A stretch of 34,910 bases of DNA from Sperchopsis tessellata (lineage: Eukaryota; Arthropoda; Insecta; Coleoptera; Hydrophilidae), in contig JAWQRN010000186.1 in the NCBI GenBank assembly GCA_033557685.1, positions 1 to 34,910 of the forward strand, read 5' to 3'. Below, piece by piece: positions 1-12,200 of this stretch. Each line of letters starts with the position of its first letter. Within the stretch, counting starts at the first letter, position 1. Made by a program: the position numbers and the translations under genes. Under the pieces are notes generated by a model. It was not told the origin of the DNA. It saw only the letters and a program-made list of their open reading frames with translations, and ran no database searches.

Positions 1-1454
1 CTAAATGAGATTATTAAAAGAAAACAAAATGCATGGTCAATCATAGTATAATATATATGGCAAGGAATTCTTTGCTTTGTTACTATCAAAATAATGCCTA
101 AAATAATTGACGTGTACAAAACAATTTTGGATGAAGATTTCTTTCATATATGAAATTTAAATGACAATCTACCCAAATTATAAATTACCCTTAAAAATTC
201 AAAAGTAGAATTTAAACATGAATAGGATCATTTTTATAAAATAGGTATTTAAGAAAATAAAAATTTCATTTTCAGTTCCTAGTTCTTAAAAACAAATAAA
301 ACTATATTTATAAGAAGTTTTTTTACTTATATAACCCAAGGAATTTACCTAGACTATATATCGCTATAAATGAAAATTGGCTCATTCTTAAACAAAATCC
401 CGTACTTTCAACATTTTCGGTTTCACCAGAAATGACCTCAACTTATTAGATTTTATGCCTTGTATATGTTTACATTTTTGGAATTGGGACCAAATTCTAA
501 ATCATCTATTTATTAAAAATTTGCTTCCAATTAAAAAAAAATGTAAAAATATATTTGAAAATCAAAAGTGCTATAAAGTTATTATTTAGAGTCTGACAAG
601 TTTCTCATAGCAGTTGGTCATGCAGAGAGAGGATACTTGGCTATTCGTGCTAGAAAGTGATAGGACAAAACATTTCAAGAAATATTATGGGTACACATTT
701 ACAATGTCCGATGTTTGGACAAAGCTCGCTCAAGATAATCTGAATTTTCACAAGAGATTTGTTGCTTAAAATATGGTATTTTTACTTCTATAGCGGAAAT
801 TACTAGCTTATTTTCATTAATAACTGGTATTTACATCGTCATAGGAGACTTTTTAAATCAAAACAACATAAAAAAATGTAATTGTTGCATTATCATGCAA
901 GTACTAGTTAGAGTAATGCTAGCGAAGTTGTTAAAGACAATTAACACAGCTTTGGCGAAAAACATTCATAAGGCAGTGGTTATATAGAATCTACAGAAGA
1001 AAAAGTTAAAGGAGTATAGTATTTGCTTCGTACCTTCAAGTAGAATTAAAACTATAATTTCAAAATATTGTATAGCCAAAAAACCCTACTGAAATTATAG
1101 TACCTAGTTAATAATATTAGTTTTATGAACACATTTAGGCACTCAACATCAATTGAATTTTTAAAATAAGATCATTAAATGGAAGTAAAACAACATTAAA
1201 TAATATAAAAAATATCGATTAAGTTTTTATGGTGCACGTAGTCAATTGTGTCATTTCTAGTCAATTTAAGTATTAAATTTGCAGATAATACAATGTTGTG
1301 ATTTGAATTAACACAACAAAGATACAATAATATTATTCAGGAGAAGGCTACTGACCTTAAGTTGTAACTTAATATAAGAATAAAGATTTCTCCTGTTATG
1401 TTTATAAATTTGTCAATTTTATAACAATAATTACAAAAGTAAATATTTAATAGA
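1..1454. other. AT-rich intron, no gene seen
   Basis: This should be the intron after spinster exon F. I looked on the minus strand for the next coding segment of the family (the block that starts V-V-x-P-T-R-R-S-T-A-E-A-F) and did not find it here or in 2429-3017, so the gene continues beyond the left edge. Confidence 0.5.
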
Positions 1455-1480
1455 CAGTATTGTGCGAATTAATGTGAACA
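1455..1480 (+). repeat. Left terminal inverted repeat of the Tc1 element
   Basis: Starts CAGTATTGTGCGAATTAATG. It matches the reverse complement of 2403-2428 at all but one position (G versus A at base 12), which implies that the copy is not very old or that the ends have been spared. Confidence 0.9.
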
Positions 1481-2402
1481 CAGGCAGATTATGTTAAATA
1501 TCGTTTATTGAAAGAAAAAAATATATACAGTACTAGTTTATATATATTTTAGTGTTATTCAATAGGAGATATATCCCCCTCTGGCTTGTTTTACGGTTTC
1601 AACTCGGTTTGGCATACAGTCAATTAATTTTTTGCAATTCTCTTTGATTTTGTCATCTCGGAACCACACCTGAATGACAGCTTCAATCATCTTAACCTTT
1701 GTTGTACAATTCATCTTTAGCAATCTGGCCTTGCATAAAGCCCACAAGTTCTCAATGGGATTAAGATCTGGTGAGTTTTCAGGTGCTGAATCTTGCTGGA
1801 AGATTGGGTCGCCAAATGCTTGAACTCTTTCCAGTTGTCTGGACAAACATGTATCTAACATCACTTTATATTTTTCTCTGTTCATCATGTCTTCAATGGG
1901 TTGTCCTGTTCCCATATATGAAAATAGCCCCAAAACATTTCACTGTTTGGACCAAGTGAGCTACGGTTAACTTTTCGTCCGCACTTTTCCACACGAATTT
2001 TGATCGGTACCTCTACACCAGAAAGTGTGTCTTATCAGAGAACTAGACATTCCTCCAGTGTTCTTCTGTTCAATAAGCATATTTTTTGCCCAAGTCAGCC
2101 TGTTTTTCATTTTTGTTTATCATGTTTACAGCTCCCAAAGCTCATGGAACACTCACTAGAAATAACTCTTTGCGTCATGGATGTGTGCTCATTAAGTGTA
2201 ATTATATTTTTTATTATCCATGATGTCATAAAACACGAGAAACCTACCAAAATGTATAATTTCTCAGTGAAAGTAATCGGAAAACTACTGACATTGACAA
2301 TAACTTAATGCAGAATGACAGGTTATGTTATATCTGTATAGAAACAGCTGTCAAAATTGTCACAGCAGTGCCGCCATCTTAAAAAAATAAAGAAATGCTC
2401 AA

Positions 2403-2428
2403 TGTTCACATTAATTTGCACAATACTG
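2403..2428 (-). repeat. Right terminal inverted repeat of the Tc1 element
   Basis: Reading outward-in on the minus strand it starts CAGTATTGTGCAAATTAATG, matching the left repeat at 25 of 26 positions. The adjacent TA at 2429-2430 is the expected Tc1/mariner target site. Confidence 0.9.
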
Positions 2429-3017
2429 TATATATATTACAATAGTAAAATTTTCCTTTTTAATACCACTGGACAAATTAAGTGAGAATTGTCCTTATAT
2501 TTTATCTAATGAAATTGCTTTATTTTGATCACATGACCATACCAACTCTACACATTGTATTATATAACTTGTAAATGGTTTTCCCTTGGCAATTATTACC
2601 CACTCCTGCTTGTAAATGTTAAAAATTCAATTTTCAAGCATAAGCACTCATGACAACATGTAATAATTGCTGTTAAAATCTAGGTCACTTGTTTTATTAC
2701 ATATGAAAAGATATGATGACATTTGATTTGTATAAAAAAATAAAACGAAAATTAATATTAGTAGATAACTTTTTTCCTAAATCAAATTGAAATTTTTTAA
2801 GGAATTTTCTCCGAATATTTCCAAAAAATGTATCTTATGTAAACAAAAGTACATAGTGTATCGTGCAAAACAAGCACATTAAAAATGTATACAAAAAAAA
2901 AACCAAAAAATATTTACACTTTACACAAACAAAAAATAAATAAAAAGACCTTAATATAGATGTAAATTACTACCACCAAATTTCGTGTGAGTCTTATGCC
3001 CAACTGATCGTCCTTAC

Positions 3018-3279
3018 CAGTAATATGTCAGTAGCTATTGCCCAGTTTAGGTTCAGCGCGATTTGACCAAAGAGCAACAGAAAATAGCAAAGTATTGAAT
3101 TTTCCGTCGCAGCAAATACGGATCCCAGCAATAGGGGTGCCGATACAAAGAGACCTCCCGCGCAAATTAAGGGGTCGGCTCTGGGCCACCTTGTAGTCAG
3201 GTTTTTGCTCAAAATGAACCCGAGTACTAGCCCAATTACTCCCGCTGCTATCGTTATAGCTCCAAATATGAAAGCCAAA
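3018..3279 (-). CDS. spin: spinster alternative exon F (TM8-TM10, version 2)
   Basis: This is a second copy of the block encoded by exon E: again 262 nt, an acceptor TTGTTTCAG, one base completing aspartate, 87 codons and a phase 0 donor ATATTACTG/GTAAGGA. The product runs LAFIFGAITIAAGVIG to NLNWAIATDILL. By hand alignment without gaps 39 of 87 residues match exon E; the loop PRADP-IC and the end DILL are kept, while TM8 and the middle of TM9-TM10 are reworked. The reading frame and both splice sites are intact despite this divergence, which argues for a functional exon and not a dead duplicate. Joining it after E instead of D would put it in the wrong frame and end at a stop near 3028. Confidence 0.9.
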
Positions 3280-6200
3280 CTGAAACAATATGAAAAGGGT
3301 TTGTGAGTTTTTGCTACAATTAAATACATTCAACTGCCTGGAATCAACATCTTAAATTAAATATTAAGTCCAAGTCCAAAATAATAATAAGGTGTTTTCA
3401 GTATTTGCAAATGATTTTTCCTTTAAATAACAGTGATTCTTTGCTTATAGAAACAGTGTAATAAGTAGTGGATTTTAATGGAATAAATGATCTAAAACTA
3501 TTTTATTTTCTTCATAGACTGCGACATAACTGAAATGGTACAATATTAAAAAAAAATTATGGTCAGAAACATTTTATTGGAACAGAAGTTATATTATTAC
3601 GTATTGAAATTACTTTTCATGTCAATGTGCATCATTTGAATAGATAAGATAGTGCGGAAAAATGTATGGAACACTCATCAAATCTAGATTTTAAAAGACT
3701 ATGAATGAATAAATTTTATATCAAACACCTTCAATGTTACATAAATTACAAAGTAATTATTTAGCTCTTCCTAAAAGAGAAGAAAATGTAACCACAAAAT
3801 TTGAAAACCTCTTGGAAGCCCTTCACACAATCGTCTGGATAATTACGTGGAACAGTTATATTACCAAAAAAGGAATACCCTATTAGACTTGTTATTTTTG
3901 TGTCTAAATTAAATCTTTGAACTCTTTGAAAAAATCAGAGCAATATAAATGATTAACGAGTAACAGAGAGTAAAAATTTTACATGAGGCAAGGGAATACT
4001 GCATTCTTTTGAAATGGTTCACAGCTCAAGCAAAGTTCGATTGTTTCGATAGACTTTATGCGTCACAATAATTCTCTGTTTATGCTAAATATTCCCGAAG
4101 TACCACAGTATCAGGTAGAGGCAATAAAATAACCTTTAGACTTCTACCACAACTTTTGTTGCTGAGGGTTCTTCTGTTGCCTCTGCCTGATAGTGCGGTA
4201 GCTCTGAAATATTAAGAGTATATAAATGTACAAACAGTGAATTGAGCGTAGTGTACAGCACAAAGTCAATTGAAATGATAGAACTAAGTTTAAATTGTGA
4301 ACACGTATTTTATGCATCTCATCTCATTAATACACACTTAGAGGGCTTAAATGGTGACACACACAGTCTGTAACAGACTGCAAGGTGGTTCTACAGTTTG
4401 TGTACCAATAACAACGAATATTGTAAGCTGGATATACATCAAAGGATTCAGAAAAACTGGTGAGATCGAAATATTTCAATGGCCACTGAAGCCAATTTGT
4501 GTGTTTGGTCTTCATGCTATATCCCAAAAATGAACAATAATACTATAAATTTAATGGACTTCGAGAAGAATAAATATGTACGTACTAAAGAAACTAGGTA
4601 GAAGATCATGGCCCTTCAGTACATGTACGAGTGCTTTCAATTTTTGGAAAATACGGTTCAAAGGATAAGGTAACCAATTGGGTGGAGAGATAGAGATATA
4701 ACAGAGATGATGGGTGGAAGATTTTCGAGAACTCCAAAATTAAGAAACAAGTGTAGCAGGAAATATGGAAGAGGTCAGTTGCTTCTTGAATGGTATGGAA
4801 TGTATGGGTGTACACATCTTGTAGATGTGTTATTAATGAGTAGATTGATTCGAGTATGAGGTAAATGAAATAAATGTTGATGACAAACAGAGGTATTCGG
4901 AATATGGAAATTGATTGTTGAGACGGATTGTGTCTGTGTAATACTGCAGGAGAACTACAGCATGATCAGAGTCGAGGGAAGGCAGACAGAGGAACTCCAA
5001 AGAAACAGAAATCCACTGCATCAATGTTACTTAATTTCATGCTGGAAAGATTCCCTCATATCTTTCTTTATAATTAATGCAGAACAAGCAATTTACAACA
5101 ATTTACAGTACTTGGCATACACAGATGATAATATTATAATAATTATAATGGCAAGTATTGTTAATAATATACTGTGACAAAAATGATGGTAACTAGTGGA
5201 GAAAAAAAGGAACTGACTCAGGAAAAAAATTGATTTAGACTTTTTTAAGGAGCTAAGATTTTTCAAGTATCTAAAAATCAGAACCGCTCAGGATAATAAG
5301 TACTGATATATAATACATTGGTTAGAAATGTAGAGATATATGCAAATAAAACATGGGTGCTAAGAAGTAAGGGCACACAGAGAATAAATGTGTTGGAAAT
5401 AAAGATGCTAAGAAGGATATATGGAGCAATGTAAGTGGATGAATATTGGAGAATTGGGAAATACGGAGAAATTAAATAGTACTGGAATGATGATATTGTA
5501 CCAGTGGTCAAAAAACAAAAATAAGTGGTGATAGATTGAAGACGTGGAAAATTACATCATAAGTGGTTAGTTAGTGGATGAAGGACGGGACGGGATCAGT
5601 GAAAAATGTTGATGGAGCAGAAAAAAGTTGAGTATGGGCCCTAAGAGTGGGGGCAGAGAGAAGAATGAATAGAATAGATCCTCCAAATAGTTTAAAAAGT
5701 ATAAAATAGGTTTTACTACTGAAGATGAAGTTTGAATAATGCACTGGTCTGTGGCTGTGAATATGGACTAGTCTTTGAAGTCCAGTGTTTATTAAAATGC
5801 TCAAATGAAAAAGAGAAATGATTAACACATAATTTTTTATACATGGACTATTTCAGTTATCAGCGGTTTGTGATATTAAGTACTTCATATTTTAATATGA
5901 AGCTGTGATCTACGCTTTATTTGTGATTTATAATTGCTGCAGAAATATTGCAGAATATAATACTATTTGTTTTATATCATAATTGCTGTTTAATAGTGCG
6001 TAGCTTAAAGAATGTGAATACATTTTATTGTAGCAATCTCAAGGTATCTACCAATCAGGAGTGCTTACCAATAAAATGTCGGCCACAATGGACCAAGTTA
6101 AGTTTAAGAAAAACTCCCCAAGGAATACGAAAAAGTAGCACCATGCTGAGTTCACTGAAGCTACTAATAATGCTAAGAATATCATTGGTGTCGATACCAG

Positions 6201-9200
6201 CAAGCCCATTGCACAGATATGTGGATCTGCTCTGGGATATCTGATCCTAAAGTGTTGGGAAAGCCAACTACCCGTAGGTACGCCAGCTAGGCCAGATATC
6301 ATGGCGATCACTCCAAATTTGTATGCAACACTAAAATAATTTATGGAAAAATTGGTATCATTAGCTGAAAGGAAATCATTATAAAATAGTTAACAGCACA
6401 TCTATTAGATTATACAAATGTTTAAAGCTACAAACAAGTTATGAGTTATGTTCACATTGTGGTTTCGGAGTGTAATTAAACACAAACAAAATTAGGATTG
6501 AATAAATTTAATTTGAAAATATACAAAATTTCAATTTTGCTACTCAAACTCCATCAACATCAATGTTTACTAGTCTTCAAAAACCTATATAGTCTATACT
6601 GAGAGTAGAGCATATGGAATATATTCGTTTAAATTGAAGCCAATTGCTTTAAGCAAAAATCCTTCACTTTTAGTTGATTAAAATAAGATATTTTTAGGCT
6701 ACATTAAATTTTCGAACTGGTTTTCAGCGACGACATCATAATTTTTGATTTATAATGGAAACCCTCTTTTTTGTCTTGATTACGGCAGCTTAACACATTC
6801 GGTGCAGATAATGTCAATTGGTCACTCGTATCCTTTATCATATACGTATGACGCCATTTGGAGGTTGGAACTGAAGTTAAATTATATGGTGGCATTATGT
6901 AGGAGTGTACATGGTATCCCGCACATAGATTGAGGTAATATATGCATGTAGTTGAGTTCAGTAGGTTGCATTTTGGTCATACTTTAATTAGATTTTAAAA
7001 TGTATGATTTAAACAAATATCTGCCTAGTCCTTTCATCAAAAAAGGGAAATATGGATGATTTTTTTTAAATGTTCTACATTTATATGGATTTTTATGAAA
7101 TAAATAGATAGATATTCCTTATTTAATCAAATAAATAGTACAAGTTGTGTAGATACCGTTATAAATAAAAATAAAAACTTCCTGTTACTCTGTCTTTAAT
7201 TTTTGAATAAAAAAAACTCCTATATTAAATTGACAACATGAGTGTTGTTCGCATTTTTATGTAAAATTTAAGAAAGTATGTGCATATGACTCCAATTGAT
7301 ATATATTACTAAATAATACTTTCAACAAAAAAAATTTCTAATATAAATATCATTTAACATGTTAAATTACAGAGCATACCTAGTATGTGCTGCACTCGAA
7401 GAATTTATCCGGTTTTGAATACAAATGTGTTAATGTAGCTTGAATGCTAAGATTTTCTTTAAATATATGATATGATTTTCTTTAATGTGCTGTTAACTTA
7501 AAATTTTCGTCATTAGCTGCCACAAAAGTATTTCCAACTTACTCATCATATTTGACGCCTCCACCTTCTGGTTGTAATTTAATACCCATGTGGATGATTT
7601 TTGGACCCCACCATGCTAATGCACCAGCTACAAATGATACACAAGTGAATCCTGCTGTTGAGAGCATGAAGCTGCCACTGTAAAACCGAAATTATTGTTA
7701 GCTTACACATTGCGATATAAATTATCATATCTCACTTTTTGACAAGATGTTTAACGTCTTCGGTCCAAGAAGTAGCTACCAAATGTCCACTACGTTCACT
7801 GGCTCCTCTTTCCGGATCGTTTAAAATAAATAAGATGAGGACAACAGCTATAATGCCTAGTACTGGAGTCGCTCTTAATGCCCACTGCCAAGCTCCAGTA
7901 GCTGAGGAAATTTGAGACCCAACAATGTAACCCATTCCACTGAAAAAAATTTAAATAACTTTTTAATAGAACATATTATCTATCTAGAAATATCTGGATT
8001 TATTTTATTATTAATTAATGGCGATTACTGCTACTAAGGCTTAACACCGACCACCCACTAATTGATGGAAATTCCCTGTGACCAGCCATCTGGTCGGCAC
8101 ATTTATATAATTCTTAAAGTTTATCCTATTTTTATTTGGCTCATTATCTACAAAGTTTGATAAAATAATATGGTGAATAAAGCCAACGGATCTATCAAAG
8201 ATTGAATTTAGTTTTAAAACATAGGTCTTAACTGCTGTTTTTTGCAGTGTATTGCTAAAATATATCGCAAACAGCACTTGAACATTAAGTCAAAGAGAAA
8301 TGCATGAAATATATTCAATTGACGATAAGGAACGATCTGAATGTTTTTCGGCTTTGTGCACAAATAAAATCATTGTATTGATTATTCGGGATATACCTGA
8401 TAATTTTCACATCTCATTCGGTTCGGTGCAGCAATTTTTAACTGAAGAAAATTTGTTCCGTGCATTTGTCACAAATCTCTTTTTACTAGGATAAAAAAAA
8501 TACTGTGTCTGTTACTGTTTTATTCAATTTGGTACGCTGCAAAATAATCGTGAAGGGAAAACGTATTGAATCTATATAAGAGATTGAAGTGGTACCGAGA
8601 ATTTGAATAAAAGCACTCATGAAAAATGAGTTAAAGATTGTTTTACGAAGTGGCATGAATGTTAGAATGTGTGTGGTAAGGGGAGTAGTTTAAATGGGAT
8701 TAAGTCATATTTCTTTTTAATTTGCCAATTCACCATATTATTTGATCATGCCTTGAATAGCTATATTTTTTTTTTAAAGAGTACCAATATTTGTATTCCA
8801 AAATTAATGTTCCTGGGTAAATTTCTGTAAGCCATATGTTACGTTACAATTCATAATATACAGTTATCTGAAGAATTTAAAAAATAGTTAATCATGAAAA
8901 ATGTAGTAGTTCCATATTATGTAGGTAAAATATTTTTTCTTTTGATAGAATTGAGTAAGTCATTATCATTACATGTGTATAAAAACTACTACTATTATGA
9001 GTTGTGAGCAATAATATAGTATCATAAAATAATGTTTTCCAGAATAGTGTCGAATGTTTCCTTCATTCAAAATTATAAACCACTCCAGTACATAATAGAA
9101 ATGTGGTCAAGCTTAATATATTGGTAACACTAGATAGGGAGTAAAAAAATGGATACTCTGGCAATCAAAGCTTATAAATCTAAAATTTTTTATAAATAAT

Positions 9201-12200
9201 TTTTGGTAAGGATACTAATGCAGTGAATTTAAATTTTTACAATGTATTGTTTACATCATGGGTGTCCAACCTTTTGCATGTTCTGCCCCATATAGTCAAA
9301 TAAAAATTTGTCAAGGGGAGCATATAGAATTTAATACTTATTTATGACTACAATGTAATCTATTTATTGGAAAAATATATGAACATAACATTTTTAATGT
9401 GAACACTGAGTTTGTTTTTTTGATACTAGCGCATCTATATCTTGTTCGATAGGTTTTGACAAGTTACGCAGGGTCAATGCGACAAGCGTTCCTATGCACA
9501 ATCTCCCTCCATTTACCCTCTATTCACAAATTCTGTACCAGTAGACTAGCACCATCGGAGACAAATTTGGCAAATTCAAACAACGCCATGGGCTATACAA
9601 AAAAGGAACAAAATTGTCCCAAAATACAGCTGTTTGCATACCTGCTTTTCTATCTCACTTCTTTAAATGTGGGCGTGTATATCTGTCTCTCACTGTTGAA
9701 TATAATGATAAAAAGTAGAAGTTTTACATTTTCGACAAAATTACTCTAAAGCAGTTGCGATATTAACATCAAAATTTAATATAGTTATTAGAATTTCACG
9801 TAGAATTACAATCTGCTCAGTGTCTTTTATATAAAACATAATCCTTGCTCTTAATGATTTTAATCATATTATAGATTTATACAATTTCACGCAGAAAGTA
9901 ATGTGGATCTTTTACATAAAATGCCAAATGTTTTTGCATATCCTTTTCTATTTATGATTTAATACAAATTTCGACAAGTAGAAGATATAGATCTTTTAAT
10001 TAAAATAATATATGTTTTTTAATACTAATTGTTGTTTAATCAATTAGGTACTGTCCTTTTAAATCAGCAATTGCATAAAACAATAAACTGTTATCAAGTA
10101 CACGCGTACTATGTGAGAAAGTACCGTGGAGGATGCCGTCAAGTGTTATCCTTGTATTTGACACCAGAAGACAATGTAGCGTGGCGCCTATATGCCTTTC
10201 TTTTCAAATTCATAATTGATATATTACTGAAATAAGAACCCCTTCGTTAATTTTCGGGTTACGTGATGCTGGTCGAATGAATGGGCTCTGAGGGCCGCAT
10301 GCAGTTCGCGCGCCGCGGGTTAGCCACACATGGTATTAGTTTATTCTAATTTGTCTACTTTGATAATTAACAGTTTTGCATATCTTATAGACTATGGAAC
10401 CATGCAATCAACTTAAATTTTTTTATATGTGGTGTTTCTAGAAATGGTTCATTTGAAGAAAAGGTCCTCCATATTTATTAAAGTTCTTCTGTTTCTAAAT
10501 TTAAATTCAATTGTTATAAAACCTAATATTTATAACTCTAACTATTGTTTCAATTTAAAACAAAATTTGTTTTCATTCTGTGCTAATCTCTGCTTTTCAG
10601 GGCTCTTTGTTGACACCAGTGATACAATTTAGAAAAAAATTATCCTGTTATTTTCTTCAACCTTTGCTATGCAAATTCTGTAAGTTGCTTTCTTTGCCCA
10701 AAATTGCTAATTGGATGAGGTGACTTTCCACTTATCTTTATTTTCTACATAATCTTTTTTTTTGTTCTATGAAAGACACCAGTTTTTGACTTCGGTGCAC
10801 ACTTTCATTCTGTCTATGACCAGCTAAAACTTTCATAATTGCCTTTACTGGCTAATTTGTTCCAACTCTGTTATACATTTGTCTACAGACTTGCTGTCCA
10901 TTTTATTTCTAAAAATAAATCTAGCTCGTGCATACACATATTACGTTGGGCCCCTTTATGAAATATTTATTAAAAGCTGTCTTTGATGTCTTAACAGACC
11001 TTGAATGAATCTATCATATCTTCTGCTTCATATCACATTGTTTAAATATAACTGTTTATTTTGTATGGTTGGTTCAGTCTATATACAGTTGAGTTCCAAT
11101 CCCAAAGTCTGCTCTAACACAACTGCTTTCACAACAAAACTACATCTTCTAGAAGGACTTCTTAGGTATGTGTAAAGCTTAGAATTGTGAGTGAATTGAC
11201 TGGATTCTTCAAAATGTTTACTGGCACTATCCATTATTATATTTCCTTTCTTTTCATGAGTTTAAAGCTGACACCATGTTTTGTTTATAGAACAGACGGT
11301 TTCTCAAAAATTATGTACATTCTTATTCATCCTCATAAACACTACAAATAACATTTACTTCCTCGGCATTGGGTGAAAATAAACAAAGATGTATCATCTA
11401 AAAAAATATATTTGGTTTAAGATTATAAACTCAAAGTAGGGTTGAAATCAAGAAAATGTTGGTGAAAATATTTATTTTGGTAGTATTTCATAGAATATTG
11501 TATATAGATGGATAATAGAAGATTAGAAGTAAATAAGGATGAATATATGTGGAAGCAAATAGTATCAAGATAATTTTATATAATATTCAGTGAAATGTTA
11601 GGCATTTTTACATATCATAAACATATGTATATAAAAAATAAAGGAAATAGAATAAAATATAAACAATAATTTGATAGTATGCCACAATTTTTCAAAGAGC
11701 TCTTTCCACTCAATTCTATGAACAAAAAATAGGTATAATTTCCTGAAAGCTGTTTTAGTCCTAAAATTGTTACTGAATTAGTTCTATTACACAAATGAAA
11801 TGGACTTGAGCTAAAGAATTTTTGTCAAGCAGCCACTTGTATGAAAGCCAAATTCACTAGAGTTGTTGTATATATTTCAATTAAAGACAAGTTGGTAAGT
11901 ATCCAAACAGAATTACCTTCATCAATTCAATTATTACATCATTAAACGTAAACAACTGCTGAATTACTCTAAACACGAAACATATTTTAGAAAGTTAAAG
12001 ACGTTCTGCGAAAATATTTTTATATTCACTAATTCTGTTTAATTTCCCTATTTAAATTAAATAATAAAAAAAGACAATTATTCTTCAAAAATACTAAATT
12101 AATAATTTCTTACCTTCCTACAGGAATTGCAAAATAAAATAGAGTCAACATTTTCGACCTTGTTTCTTTTACAAATAAGTCACTGATTATCGTAGGCGCT

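Larger units (their letters stand above)
1455..2428 (-). mobile_element. Tc1-type DNA transposon, internally deleted
   Basis: Terminal inverted repeats begin CAGTATTGTGC at 1455-1480 and 2428-2403 and agree at 25 of 26 positions. The right end abuts TA, the expected target dinucleotide; the left neighbour is GA, presumably mutated. Between them the minus strand encodes a broken transposase: VWKSADEKLTV after FSDKTHF (first catalytic aspartate region), then an open stretch 1933-1559 with PIFQQDSAP, SPDLNPIENLW and the end CMPNRVETVKQARGG. Only 12 residues separate the second aspartate (QQD) from the glutamate of PIEN, where Tc1 enzymes have 34, so 22 residues are missing in frame near 1780. 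The N-terminal DNA-binding part is largely absent. The element is dead as an enzyme source, although its ends remain good. It lies in the intron after spinster exon F. Confidence 0.88.

Noticed and set aside
2994..3017. Read-through of exons E and F into their introns gives similar short tails (VSTPDW and VRTISWA)
   Set aside because: The similarity is forced by the shared GTAAG donor sequence; no polyadenylation signal was seen to support an alternative ending.
3028..3333. Minus-strand open frame of 101 codons overlapping exon F
   Set aside because: It is exon F read in the wrong frame; the exon's own frame matches the Spinster family and has splice sites at both ends.
9456..9749. Open frame inside the putative hAT element
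   Set aside because: No transposase signature such as the hAT C-terminal dimerisation motif could be found.
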